A program made the translations under genes and the position numbers. Source: Methylobacterium sp. NMS14P (GTDB taxonomy: Bacteria > Pseudomonadota > Alphaproteobacteria > Rhizobiales > Beijerinckiaceae). Taken from it: a DNA stretch of 64,000 bases. Shown here piece by piece: positions 35,151-44,741 of this stretch. The DNA is taken from contig NZ_CP087106.1 of the NCBI RefSeq assembly GCF_028583545.1, positions 124,001-188,000 of the forward strand, in the 5' to 3' direction. How positions within the stretch are numbered: the first letter of the stretch is position 1; each line of letters begins with the position of its first letter. The notes beneath the pieces were generated by a model. The model did not search any database, was not told where the DNA came from, and saw nothing but the letters and a program-made list of their open reading frames with translations.

Positions 35151-36035
35151 ATGAGCCCGACCAGTCAGCCGACCTACTTCGTGACAGGGGCCACGGGCCA
35201 GCTCGGCCGCCAAGTCATCACGGCGCTGCTGGAGCGCGTGCCGGCCGCCGCGGTGGTGGCCGGCGCGCGCGACGCCGAGGGCGACGCGGCGCGCGGCCTG
35301 CGAAGCCTGGGGGTCGCCGTCCGACGGGCCGACTACGCGGACCCGGCGAGCCTGGACGCGGCGTTCCAGGGCATCGAGCGTCTCCTGCTGATCTCGTCGA
35401 GCGAGATCGGCCGGCGGGTTGCGCAGCATCGCAACGTCATCGACAGCGCCAAGCGGGCCGGCGTCGACTTCATCGCCTACACGAGCGTCCTGCACGCCGA
35501 CACTTCGGCCCTCGCCCTGGCCGAGGAGCATCGTCGAACCGAGCGTCTGCTCGAAGCCTCCGGCGTGCCGTTCGCCGTGTTGCGCAACGGCTGGTACACG
35601 GAGAACTACGCCGCCGGCATCGCGCCGGCGCTCGCCCACGGGGCCGTCCTCGGCTGCGCGGGCGACGGGCGGATCGCTTCGGCCGCGCGGGCCGACTACG
35701 CCGAGGCGGCGGCGGCGGTTCTCACCGGCGAGGGGCAGGGCGGCCGCGTCTACGAGCTGGCGGGCGACGAGGCCTACACGCTGACCGAGTTCGCCGCGGC
35801 GATCGCTGCGGCCGCCCGCAAGCCGGTCGCGTACCGCGATCTGCCGCAGGCCGAGTACGAGGCGGCGCTGGTCGCCGCCGGGATGCCGGCGGACTTCACG
35901 GCGCTGCTCGCCGACTCGGACGCGGCCGCGGCCCGCGGCGCCCTCAACGACGACACGCGTCAGCTGAGCGCGCTGATCGGCAGGCCGACGACGCCCTACC
36001 GGTCCACGGTGGGCGACGCCGTCGCGCGGCTCTGA
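35151..36035 (+). CDS. NAD(P)-binding oxidoreductase, NmrA/QorB-like
   Basis: 294 residues from ATG at 35151. The Rossmann motif GATGQLGRQV (about residues 13-22) is followed by the YTSVLHAD and RNGWYTENY segments of atypical short-chain reductases of the QorB/NmrA group. Characterised QorB reduces quinones with NADPH. The divergent HxlR regulator recalls the QorR-QorB pairing. An alternative role is as an NADPH sensor. Full length. Confidence 0.88.
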   Translation: MSPTSQPTYFVTGATGQLGRQVITALLERVPAAAVVAGARDAEGDAARGLRSLGVAVRRADYADPASLDAAFQGIERLLLISSSEIGRRVAQHRNVIDSAKRAGVDFIAYTSVLHADTSALALAEEHRRTERLLEASGVPFAVLRNGWYTENYAAGIAPALAHGAVLGCAGDGRIASAARADYAEAAAAVLTGEGQGGRVYELAGDEAYTLTEFAAAIAAAARKPVAYRDLPQAEYEAALVAAGMPADFTALLADSDAAAARGALNDDTRQLSALIGRPTTPYRSTVGDAVARL

Positions 36036-36050
36036 GCCCGCGCCGGCCCG

Positions 36051-36719
36051 TCACTCCGTCTCGGCGATGTAGCGCCCCAGCGCCGCCGCGGCCCGGAGCA
36101 TGTGGGCGCGCATCCGCCGGGCGGCCGTCTCGCCGTCCCCCTCGGCGATCGCCGCCAGGATCTCGCCGTGCTCCTCCCGCGAGCGGCGGATCCGGTCGGC
36201 GTGGCGGAGCTGCGTGCGCCGGAACGCGGCGAGCCGCTCGCGGATCGCCAGAGCCTGCTCGGCCATGAAGCCGTTGTGGGTCGCCGTGTAGAGCGCCTCG
36301 TGGAAGGCGCGGTTGAACCGGTCGTAGGCGTCGACGTCGCCCGCCTCGACCGCCTTGGCCGACTCCTCGTGGAGCTCCATCAGCTCCCCGCGCTCCAGGG
36401 GCGTCATCCGATAGGTGGCGAGCCGGGCGCACATCGCCTCGATCTCGGCGGTCGTCTCGAACATGTCGGCGATCCGCTGCGGCGTCAGGCGCGCCACCAC
36501 CACGCCCCGGCGGGGCCGGATCTCGACGAGCCCCGAGGCCGCGAGCTGGCGCAGCGCTTCCCGGACGGGCGTGCGCGACGCGCCGTAGCGATCGGCCAGG
36601 TTCTGCTCGTCGAGGGCCGTGCCGGCCGCGATCGTCCCCGACGCGATGGCGTCGGTGAGTGCGTCGCGGATCCGGTCCGAGAGCAGCCCGCTGTCGATCT
36701 TCTGGAAGTCGCCGTGCAT
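36051..36719 (-). CDS. GntR family regulator, FCD subfamily (likely regulator of malonate genes)
   Basis: 222 residues from ATG at 36719. A GntR winged helix (about 10-75) with RTPVREALRQLAASGLVEI is followed by an all-helical FCD ligand-binding domain with DRFNRAFHEALYTATHN and EEHGEIL, including the His/Asp residues of its metal site. In Acinetobacter and relatives MdcY, a GntR-type protein, regulates malonate decarboxylase genes. Position next to madM supports that role here. Effector probably malonate or malonyl-CoA. Confidence 0.9.
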   Translation of the reverse strand: MHGDFQKIDSGLLSDRIRDALTDAIASGTIAAGTALDEQNLADRYGASRTPVREALRQLAASGLVEIRPRRGVVVARLTPQRIADMFETTAEIEAMCARLATYRMTPLERGELMELHEESAKAVEAGDVDAYDRFNRAFHEALYTATHNGFMAEQALAIRERLAAFRRTQLRHADRIRRSREEHGEILAAIAEGDGETAARRMRAHMLRAAAALGRYIAETE

Positions 36720-36841
36720 GCGCCGTTCCTCGAGCGTCCCGTGAGCGGCGCCTGCCAGTCCTCGGGAAGACGATGCGGGACCATACCCTAATCCGCGCGT
36801 GCCGATCCGCTTTTCGGCCGGGAGGCCGGTGAGCCGGCGCG

Positions 36842-37618
36842 TCAGCCGACCAGGGCCCGCACCGTCAGGAACAGGATCGAGGGTCCGACGAGGCAGCCGA
36901 TGCCGGTGTGGAACGTCGCCGTCAGCGCGCCGTAGGGGACGAGCTTCGGATCGGTCGCCGCGAGGCCGCCCGCGACCCCGCTGACCGTGCCCATCAGGCC
37001 GCCATACGCCATGGCCGAGCGCGGGTTGTCGAGGCCGATCAGCCGGGCCACCAGGGGCGTCCCGACCATCACCATGACCGCCTTCGTCACACCGGTGGCG
37101 ATGGACAACGCCATCACGGTGGAATCCGCGCCGATCGCCGCGCCGGTGACGGGCCCGACGATGTAGGTGATCGCCCCAGCGCCGATCGTCGTGATCGAGA
37201 CCGCGTCGTGGTAGCCGAAGGCCACGGCGGTCAGGGTGCCGACGATGAACGGCAGGATCGTGCCCAGCGCGAGCGCCAGGACACCCAGCAGGCCCGCGCG
37301 CCGCGCCTCGATCACGTCGACCTCGAAGGCCGTGGCGACGATGGCGAAGTCGCGCAGCATCGCCCCGCCCATGAGGCCGATCCCGGCGAGCGCCGGGATG
37401 TCGGCGAGGCCCTTCCTCCCGCCCGTGTAGAGCCCGCCGGCGTAGGCGAGCACCAGCCCCAGCACGATCGCGATCGCGGAGCCGTGGACGCGACCGTTGG
37501 TGAGGTGCTTGGCAGCGAGGTTCGAGACCAGGATCAGCGCGCCGACCACCGCGAAGGCGGCCACGAGGCTCTGCTCGACGAAGACGTGCTCGATGCCGTG
37601 CCAGATGTCGTGTCCCAT
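36842..37618 (-). CDS. madM: Malonate transporter subunit MadM
   Basis: 258 residues from ATG at 37618. About eight hydrophobic helices with conserved GGAMLRDFAIVATAFEV and VGPVTGAAIGADSTVMAL segments match MadM of the sodium-dependent malonate carrier. It lies 5 bp after madL, with which it forms the two-subunit transporter. The gene pair diverges from the malonate decarboxylase genes. Confidence 0.92.
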   Translation of the reverse strand: MGHDIWHGIEHVFVEQSLVAAFAVVGALILVSNLAAKHLTNGRVHGSAIAIVLGLVLAYAGGLYTGGRKGLADIPALAGIGLMGGAMLRDFAIVATAFEVDVIEARRAGLLGVLALALGTILPFIVGTLTAVAFGYHDAVSITTIGAGAITYIVGPVTGAAIGADSTVMALSIATGVTKAVMVMVGTPLVARLIGLDNPRSAMAYGGLMGTVSGVAGGLAATDPKLVPYGALTATFHTGIGCLVGPSILFLTVRALVG

Positions 37619-37623
37619 GGCGT

Positions 37624-38082
37624 TCACACCTTCCTGGCGACGGGCACGGCGGCCGGCGCGACCGCGTCGGGCTCGGCGTCGCCGCCGATCACGGAGCCGC
37701 CGTGCGCGACGGCGCCGCCGCCGGGATCGCGCCGGCCGATCCGGCTGAGCAGGGCGACGGCGCCGAAGCACAGGACCAGGGAGCCGGTCGCCGCGATCAG
37801 CACGATCGGGCCGCCGCTCACGGCCGCGACGACGTTCTGCTGGGCCGCCATGGCGACCACGATCGGGATGTACATCCCCGCCCAGAACTCGACGCCGAAC
37901 TGGACGCCCTTGGTCAGGCGGCCCCGCCGGGACAGCCACAGGCGCGCGGCGATGAGCAGGATCATGGCGATGCCGACACCGCCGACATTGGCCTTCACGC
38001 CGAGGGCGAGGCCGAGGAGGTCACCGAGATACACGCCGATCAGCGTGCAGGCGGCGAGCAGGGCGACACCGAGGACGATCAT
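37624..38082 (-). CDS. madL: Malonate transporter subunit MadL
   Basis: 152 residues from ATG at 38082. Four hydrophobic helices with TLIGVYLGDLLGLALGVKANVGGVG and FWAGMYIPIVVAMAAQQNVV are the MadL signature. The C-terminal 30 residues are polar and Gly/Ala-rich, an extension beyond the family core. It imports malonate together with MadM, probably driven by sodium or protons. Confidence 0.92.
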   Translation of the reverse strand: MIVLGVALLAACTLIGVYLGDLLGLALGVKANVGGVGIAMILLIAARLWLSRRGRLTKGVQFGVEFWAGMYIPIVVAMAAQQNVVAAVSGGPIVLIAATGSLVLCFGAVALLSRIGRRDPGGGAVAHGGSVIGGDAEPDAVAPAAVPVARKV

Positions 38083-38205
38083 CGGCGTTGCCCCTTCGAT
38101 GGAGCGGTTCCTCCGACCGCATCCTGCGGCCCTGTGGACGCGTGCGTCATGGAGCGTTTCCTTCCCGGGTCGGTCTCTGAATTGTTGCGGAAAGTATGCA
38201 AGATA

Positions 38206-38293
38206 TTGACAGAACCGCAATCCGGTATACGAAACTGTGATTGAGACGGGTTTGAAAATACCGGAACGGCGGCTATGTGACGTTCGGTACACC
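38206..38293. promoter_or_regulatory. mad-mdc divergent control region with candidate GntR operators
   Basis: GGTATACG (38224-38231) and GGTACACC (38286-38293) share a GGTAYACS core and resemble palindromic sites of FCD-type GntR regulators. A TTGACA lies at 38206-38211, but the TATACG beyond it is spaced only 14 bp, so it is a weak promoter, or the site is simply an operator. The pair lies between madL and mdcA. The regulator is encoded 1.3 kb away. Confidence 0.45.
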
Positions 38294-38308
38294 GGTTGGA
38301 GCACGCGG

Positions 38309-39955
38309 ATGGGCGAGTGGCGCGGTGAGAGGCAGGCGCGCGACGCGCGCATCGCGGCGGGGCGCGCCCACGCGGACGGCAAGGTCGTGCCGGCCGGTTC
38401 CGTGGTCGACCTGCTGGAGGCGATCCTCCGGCCCGGCGACCGCGTCTGCCTCGAGGGCGACAACCAGAAGCAGGCCGACTGCCTCGCCCGCGGCCTGAGC
38501 GCCTGCGATCCCGGGAAGATCCACGACCTGCACATGGTCCAGTCGGGGATCGTGCTGCCCGAGCACCTCGACGTGTTCGAGACCGGGATCGCCAAGCGGC
38601 TCGACTACTCGTACTCGGGTCCGCAGGGCGCCCGCATCGCCAAGATGCTCTACGGCGGCCAGATCGAGCTCGGGGCGGTCCACACTTACCTGGAGCTGTT
38701 CGCCCGCTACTTCGTCGACCTGACGCCCAACGTGGCGCTGATCGCGGGCGTCTCGGCCGACCGGAACGGCAACCTGTATACGGGGCCGAACACCGAGGAC
38801 ACGCCGACCGTCGTGGAGGCGACCGCCTTCAAGAACGGTGTCGTGGTCGCGCAGGTCAACGAGATCGTCGACACGGTCCCGCGGGTCGACATCCCGGGCG
38901 ACCGGATCGACTTCGTGGTCGAGGCCGACAAGCCCTTCTACGTGGAGCCGCTCTTCACCCGCGACCCGGCGGCGATGACCGAGACGCAGATCCTGATCGC
39001 CATGATGGCGATCAAGGGGATCTACGCCGAGTACGGCATCAAGCGGCTCAACCACGGCATCGGGTTCGGCACGGCGGCGATCGAGCTGCTGCTGCCGACC
39101 TACGGCGAGAGGCTCGGCCTCAGGGGCAAGATCGCCACCCACTGGGCGCTCAACCCGCACCCGACCCTCATCCCGGCGATCGAGTCCGGCTGGGTCAAGC
39201 AGGTCCACTGCTTCGGCTCCGAGGTCGGGATGGACCGCTACATCCGGGAGCGGCCCGACGTCTTCTTCACCGGCGCCGACGGGAGCCTCCGCTCGAACCG
39301 GGCGTTCTGCCAGACCGCCGGCCTCTACGCCTGCGACATGTTCATCGGCGCGACGCTCCAGATCGACCTGATGGGCCATTCCTCGACCATCACCCAGTCG
39401 CGGGTGGCGGGCTTCGGCGGGGCGCCCAACATGGGCTCGGACCCGCACGGCCGCCGCCACCCCTCCGACGCCTGGATGAAGGCCGGCCGCGAGGGCGAGA
39501 TCGTCGGCGACCCGGCGCTGATGCGCGGGCGCAAGCTCGTGGTGCAGCTGGTCGAGACCTTCGGCGACAAGCTGGTCCCGACCTTCGTGGAGAAGCTCGA
39601 CGCCCTCGAACTGGCGAGGAAGATCGGCCTCGAGCTGGCGCCGGTGATGATCTACGCCGACGACGTGACCCACATCGTCACCGAGGAGGGCATCGCCAAC
39701 CTGCTGCTCTGCCGGGACGCGGACGAGCGCGAGCAGGCGATCCGCGGCGTGGCCGGCTACACCGAGGTCGGTCGCGGCCGCGACCGGGCGAAGGTCGAGG
39801 AGCTGCGCGCCCGGGGCGTCATCCGCCGCCCGGAGGATCTCGGCATCGAGCCCCTCGACGCCGACCGCGCGCTGCTCGCCGCGAAGTCGATCAAGGATCT
39901 CGTGCACTGGTCCGGCGGGCTCTACGAGCCGCCGGCCCGGTTCCGGAACTGGTGA
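38309..39955 (+). CDS. mdcA: Malonate decarboxylase subunit alpha
   Basis: 548 residues from ATG at 38309. GTG at 38237 is in frame, but relatives begin at this point and the longer start would overlap the operator. The protein is a malonate:ACP transferase: it exchanges acetyl on the carrier protein for malonate. Motifs include GDRVCLEGDNQKQADCLARGL, TGPNTEDTPTVVEATAFK, LLLPTYGERLGLRGKIATHWALNP and GHSSTITQSRVAGFGGAPNM. First gene of a tightly packed mdcACDEGH run. Confidence 0.95.
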   Translation: MGEWRGERQARDARIAAGRAHADGKVVPAGSVVDLLEAILRPGDRVCLEGDNQKQADCLARGLSACDPGKIHDLHMVQSGIVLPEHLDVFETGIAKRLDYSYSGPQGARIAKMLYGGQIELGAVHTYLELFARYFVDLTPNVALIAGVSADRNGNLYTGPNTEDTPTVVEATAFKNGVVVAQVNEIVDTVPRVDIPGDRIDFVVEADKPFYVEPLFTRDPAAMTETQILIAMMAIKGIYAEYGIKRLNHGIGFGTAAIELLLPTYGERLGLRGKIATHWALNPHPTLIPAIESGWVKQVHCFGSEVGMDRYIRERPDVFFTGADGSLRSNRAFCQTAGLYACDMFIGATLQIDLMGHSSTITQSRVAGFGGAPNMGSDPHGRRHPSDAWMKAGREGEIVGDPALMRGRKLVVQLVETFGDKLVPTFVEKLDALELARKIGLELAPVMIYADDVTHIVTEEGIANLLLCRDADEREQAIRGVAGYTEVGRGRDRAKVEELRARGVIRRPEDLGIEPLDADRALLAAKSIKDLVHWSGGLYEPPARFRNW

Positions 39956-39994
39956 GCGTCGCGCGATGACGTATCCGCACTCGAGGAGCCGGCG

Positions 39995-40303
39995 ATGGAA
40001 TCCCTGACCTTCCGCCACACCACGAAGAAGCCGCTCACCGGCTCGGCGCCGAGCGCGATCACCGGCGTCGTGGCGTCCGGCAACCTGGAGATCCTGCTGG
40101 AGCGGGTCCTGCCGCCGGATGCCTGCGAGGTGGCCATCGAGACCCCGATCGCCGGCTACGGCGACGTCTGGGAGGCGGTGGTGGCCGATTTCGTCGCCCG
40201 GGCGCAGCCCGGCGGCCTCCGCATCAGCATCAACGACGGCGGCGCCCGCCCCGACACCGTGTCGCTGCGCCTGCTCCAGGGCGCGCGGCTGATGGAGGCC
40301 TGA
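39995..40303 (+). CDS. mdcC: Malonate decarboxylase acyl-carrier protein (delta subunit)
   Basis: 102 residues from ATG at 39995. The serine that carries the 2'-(5''-phosphoribosyl)-3'-dephospho-CoA arm is Ser28 in GVVASGNLEILLERV, matching the VGSGDLEVL region of known MdcC proteins. The C-terminal part has NDGGARPDTVSLRLLQGA. The acetyl or malonyl group rides on this arm during the cycle. It precedes mdcD by two bases. Confidence 0.93.
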   Translation: MESLTFRHTTKKPLTGSAPSAITGVVASGNLEILLERVLPPDACEVAIETPIAGYGDVWEAVVADFVARAQPGGLRISINDGGARPDTVSLRLLQGARLMEA

Positions 40304-40305
40304 CC

Positions 40306-41235
40306 ATGGCTGCCGACCGCGCCGCCAGCTTCGATCCGGACGCCCTGAGCTGGTACGAGGCCACCGCCCGCCAGCGCGTGCTGGCGCTGACCGATCCGGG
40401 CAGCTTCCGCGAAATCCTGCCGCCGACCGAGCGGCGCATGAGCCCGCACCTGCCGCTCTTCGACCTGCCCCGCGCCTTCGACGACGGCATCGTGGTCGGA
40501 AGCGCGCGCCTCGACGGCGACCCGGTCCTGGTCGCCGCCCAGGAGGGCCGCTTCATGGGCGGCGCCTTCGGCGAGGTGCACGGGGGCAAGCTGGTCGGCC
40601 TGCTCCGGGCGGCCCTGGAGCTGAAGCCGAGGGCGGTCCTGATCCTGTTCGACACCGGCGGCGTCCGCCTGCAGGAGGCCAATGCCGGCGAGACGGCCAT
40701 CGCCGAGACCATGCGGGCCATCGTCGACGTCCGCGCGGCCGGCATCCCGGTCGTCGGGCTGATCGGCGGGCGGGCCGGCTGCTACGGCGGCGGCGGCCTG
40801 ATCGCCGGCACCTGCTCGCGGCTCGCCGTGTCGGAGGGCGGGCGCATCTCGGTCTCCGGCCCCGAGGTGATCGAGACCAACAAGGGCGCCGAGGAGTTCG
40901 ATTCCCGCGACCGGGCGCTGGTCTGGCGGACCATGGGCGGCAAGCACCGCCGCCTGATCGGGGGCGCCGACGCGTTCTGCGCCGACACGGTCGCGGCCTT
41001 CCGCGCGGCCGCCCGCGACCTCGTCGGCCGCGCGCCGGCCCTCGACCTGGACACTCTGGAGGCCGAGCAGGCGCGCCTGGAGGCCCGGATCGACCGGTTC
41101 GGCGACTGCCGCGACGCCACGGATGTCTGGGCGCGCCTCGGCGTGAACGATCCCGAATCCGTGCCCGCGATGGACACGGCCGCCTTCGACGAGACCGTGG
41201 CCCGGAGCCCGGAGGCCGACCATGACGCTCGCTGA
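40306..41235 (+). CDS. mdcD: Malonate decarboxylase subunit beta
   Basis: 309 residues from ATG at 40306. It has the crotonase-type carboxyltransferase fold with FDTGGVRLQEANAGE and GGRAGCYGGGGLIAGTCSRL. With MdcE it decarboxylates malonyl-ACP to acetyl-ACP. The C-terminus overlaps mdcE by 14 bp. The biotin-dependent type would instead have separate MadCD proteins and a biotin carrier, none of which is present. Confidence 0.94.
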   Translation: MAADRAASFDPDALSWYEATARQRVLALTDPGSFREILPPTERRMSPHLPLFDLPRAFDDGIVVGSARLDGDPVLVAAQEGRFMGGAFGEVHGGKLVGLLRAALELKPRAVLILFDTGGVRLQEANAGETAIAETMRAIVDVRAAGIPVVGLIGGRAGCYGGGGLIAGTCSRLAVSEGGRISVSGPEVIETNKGAEEFDSRDRALVWRTMGGKHRRLIGGADAFCADTVAAFRAAARDLVGRAPALDLDTLEAEQARLEARIDRFGDCRDATDVWARLGVNDPESVPAMDTAAFDETVARSPEADHDAR

Positions 41236-41938
41236 GATCCTCGCATCCCTGTTCCCGCAGGGCCACGCGGTCGCGGTGCGCGACGGCCTCGTGACCGGCA
41301 CCGGTCCCTTCGCGGGCGGCCGGATGCACGTGGTCGGCGTCGACGGCGACACGCCGCTGGGCGTCGACGGGGCGCTCGTCCTGTCGCGCGCCGTGCTCGA
41401 CGCCGTGCGGGCCGGCGACCGCGCGCCGATCCTCGTGGCGGTGGATTCCGACAGCCAGCGCATGAGCCGCCGCGACGAGCTGCTGGGCCTCAACGAGTGC
41501 CTCGCGCACCTCGCCAAGGCGCTGCTCCTGGCCGACCGGTCGGGCCATCCGACGATCGGGCTGATCTACGGCCACTCGGCCGCCGGCGCCTTCATCGCCA
41601 CGGCCCTCGCGACGCGGGTCCTCGCGGCCCTGCCCGGGGCGAATCCGAGTGTGATGGACCTGCCGTCGGTCGCCCGGGTGACCAAGCTGCCCCTCGACAC
41701 GCTGAAGGACATGGCGAAGTCGACGCCCGTCTTCGCGCCCGGCCTCGACAACATGGTGGCGACCGGCGCCGTCCACGTGGTTCTGGACCCGGACCGGCCC
41801 CTCGAGGGCCAGATCCGCGCGGTGATCGACACCCTGCCGGCGGAGGACGTCCGCGACCGGCTGGGCGCCGAGCGGGGCGGTCGCCCGGTCGCCCGCGCCG
41901 TCGCGGCGGCCGTCATCGAACAAGCCCGCCTTGGCTGA
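41222..41938 (+). CDS. mdcE: Malonate decarboxylase subunit gamma
   Basis: 238 residues from ATG at 41222. Sequence includes RRDELLGLNECLAHLAKALL and GLIYGHSAAGAFIATALA, diagnostic for MdcE, the partner of MdcD in the decarboxylation active site. It overlaps the genes on both sides, 14 bp with mdcD and 8 bp with mdcG. Confidence 0.94.
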   Translation: MTLAEILASLFPQGHAVAVRDGLVTGTGPFAGGRMHVVGVDGDTPLGVDGALVLSRAVLDAVRAGDRAPILVAVDSDSQRMSRRDELLGLNECLAHLAKALLLADRSGHPTIGLIYGHSAAGAFIATALATRVLAALPGANPSVMDLPSVARVTKLPLDTLKDMAKSTPVFAPGLDNMVATGAVHVVLDPDRPLEGQIRAVIDTLPAEDVRDRLGAERGGRPVARAVAAAVIEQARLG

Positions 41939-42590
41939 GCCTCTCCGACGCCACGATCTCGTCCGGGTCGACCCGGCGGCCTGGGCGGCGTGGCGCGCGG
42001 ACCGGCCCGATCTCGGCGACGTCCCGCATCTCGAGGACTGGGCGAATTTGGGCCTGCCGCTGATCGTCCGCCGCCGCGTCCCCGGAGAGACCGGCGACGC
42101 GGTGCCGCTCGGCCTGCCGCTGCCGCCCGCGGACGGCAAGCGGCGGATCAGGCTCGCGCTGCCGGTATCCGCGCTGTCGCCCGCTCCGGTGGTGACACTC
42201 GCCGAGGCCGCCATTCACGCGCCGGCGGCCTGGGGCGCGGCGCTCGACGCGCTGACGGCACTCGGCCGACGGCACGGCCTCGTTCCGCGCCCCTTCGGCA
42301 GCCTCCTCTGGCAAGCTGTGACGGGCCTGACCTACCTGAGCGCCACCTCCGACCTCGACTTGCTCTGGCGATGCACGGCACCGGTGCCGGTCGGCCTTCT
42401 CGACGGCATCGCCGCCGTGGCGGAGACGGCGCCGATGGGCATCGACGGCGAGATCCTGCTGCCGGACGGCGCCGGTCTGCATTGGCGCGAGCTGCGCGAC
42501 GCGCCGGAGGACGGTTCGGTGCTCGCCAAGAGCCTGGACCGGCTGCTTCTGCGGCCGGTCGCGGGCCTCCGCGGTCCGGGCGCGGCATGA
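41931..42590 (+). CDS. mdcG: Phosphoribosyl-dephospho-CoA transferase
   Basis: 219 residues from TTG at 41931, within the end of mdcE. The protein has the MdcG layout: RRHDLVRVDP at the start, PLIVRRR, and a nucleotidyltransferase-like segment with LSATSDLDLLW that includes the metal-binding Asp pair. It attaches triphosphoribosyl-dephospho-CoA to the carrier serine of MdcC. Its substrate is made by MdcB, which is not encoded in this window. Confidence 0.9.
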   Translation: MAEPLRRHDLVRVDPAAWAAWRADRPDLGDVPHLEDWANLGLPLIVRRRVPGETGDAVPLGLPLPPADGKRRIRLALPVSALSPAPVVTLAEAAIHAPAAWGAALDALTALGRRHGLVPRPFGSLLWQAVTGLTYLSATSDLDLLWRCTAPVPVGLLDGIAAVAETAPMGIDGEILLPDGAGLHWRELRDAPEDGSVLAKSLDRLLLRPVAGLRGPGAA

Positions 42591-43513
42591 CCGTCGCGAT
42601 CCTCCTCTCCGGCCAGGGCGGTCAGCACCCGGCTATGTTCGACCTCACGGCCGATCATCCGGCGGCTCAGGACGTGTTCGCGGCCGCCAGACCGGTCCTC
42701 GGCGGCGCCGACCCGCGCGAGCTTGTCCGCGCGGGCGGCGACAACCTGCACGCGAATAGGACCGGCCAGATCCTGTGCTGCGTCGCCGCCCTGGCGGCGT
42801 GGCGAGCCCTGGCCGAAGCGGAGCCGGACCGGTCGATCGTGGCCGGCTACAGCATCGGCGATCTCGCGGCATGGGGCGTCGCCGGGCGCCTCGACCCCGC
42901 GGACGTGCTGGCCCTGGCGGCCCGGCGGGCGGAGGTCATGGACGCGGCCTCCGGCGCGGGGTTCGGGCTGGCGGGGATCCGCGGCCTGAGCCTCGACGCG
43001 CTCGGAGATCTCGCGGCGCGCCACGGCTGCCACCTCGCCATCCGCAACGCGGCCGACAGCGGCGTCGTCGGCGGTTCGCGCGCGGCGCTCGAGGCACTGT
43101 GCCGGGAGGCGGCCGCCTCGGGCGCGCAGCGGGCCGTGGTCCTGCCGGTCCACACGCCGTCGCACACGCCGCTGCTCGACGCCGCGACGGCAGCCTTCCG
43201 GGACGCCCTCGCCGCCGTGTCGCCGCTCCGCCCGCCGCCCCGCGCGCCGCGGCTGGTCAGCGGGCTGGACGGGAGCACGGTGTTCCGCGACGCGGACGGT
43301 CGGGAGAAGCTGGCGCTCCAGATCTCGCGCACGATCGACTGGGCCGCCTGCCTGGAGGCGTGCCGCGAGTACGGCGCGGACCGCGTGCTCGAACTCGGGC
43401 CTGGCCACGCGCTCGCCACGATGGCCCGGGCCGCGCTCCCGGCAGCGCGCGTCCACGCCGTCGAGGAATTCCGCTCTCTCGGCGGCGTGGCGGACTGGCT
43501 CGCGCGAACTTAG
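42587..43513 (+). CDS. mdcH: Malonate decarboxylase malonyl-CoA:ACP transacylase
   Basis: 308 residues from ATG at 42587, coupled to mdcG by an ATGA overlap. The acyltransferase nucleophile is Ser89 in AGYSIGD, the catalytic His is His193 in VHTPSHTPLL, and LLSGQGGQHPAM begins the domain. It charges the carrier protein with malonate from malonyl-CoA to start the cycle. Last gene of the run. Confidence 0.93.
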   Translation: MTVAILLSGQGGQHPAMFDLTADHPAAQDVFAAARPVLGGADPRELVRAGGDNLHANRTGQILCCVAALAAWRALAEAEPDRSIVAGYSIGDLAAWGVAGRLDPADVLALAARRAEVMDAASGAGFGLAGIRGLSLDALGDLAARHGCHLAIRNAADSGVVGGSRAALEALCREAAASGAQRAVVLPVHTPSHTPLLDAATAAFRDALAAVSPLRPPPRAPRLVSGLDGSTVFRDADGREKLALQISRTIDWAACLEACREYGADRVLELGPGHALATMARAALPAARVHAVEEFRSLGGVADWLART

Positions 43514-43635
43514 CCACGCCGCGCAGATGCCGCACAACCGTTGCGGATGGTTGTACCCCTGCGACGCTAGTCTGGTGATGTGCCCGTCCGGCACAGCTTG
43601 CTTGGCACAATACTGATGTCGACACCTCGCCTTGA

Positions 43636-44673
<1,038 letters not shown>

Positions 44674-44741
44674 GCCGTCGGGCTCGCCGCGGGCGGGCTT
44701 CGGATCCATATGGCGCGCATCCCCGGACGGAGAGGCGTGCC

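Noticed and set aside
38273..40018. Long open frame antisense to mdcA
   Set aside because: Typical GC-rich shadow frame: opposite a well-supported gene, of low-complexity charged composition, and with no family resemblance.
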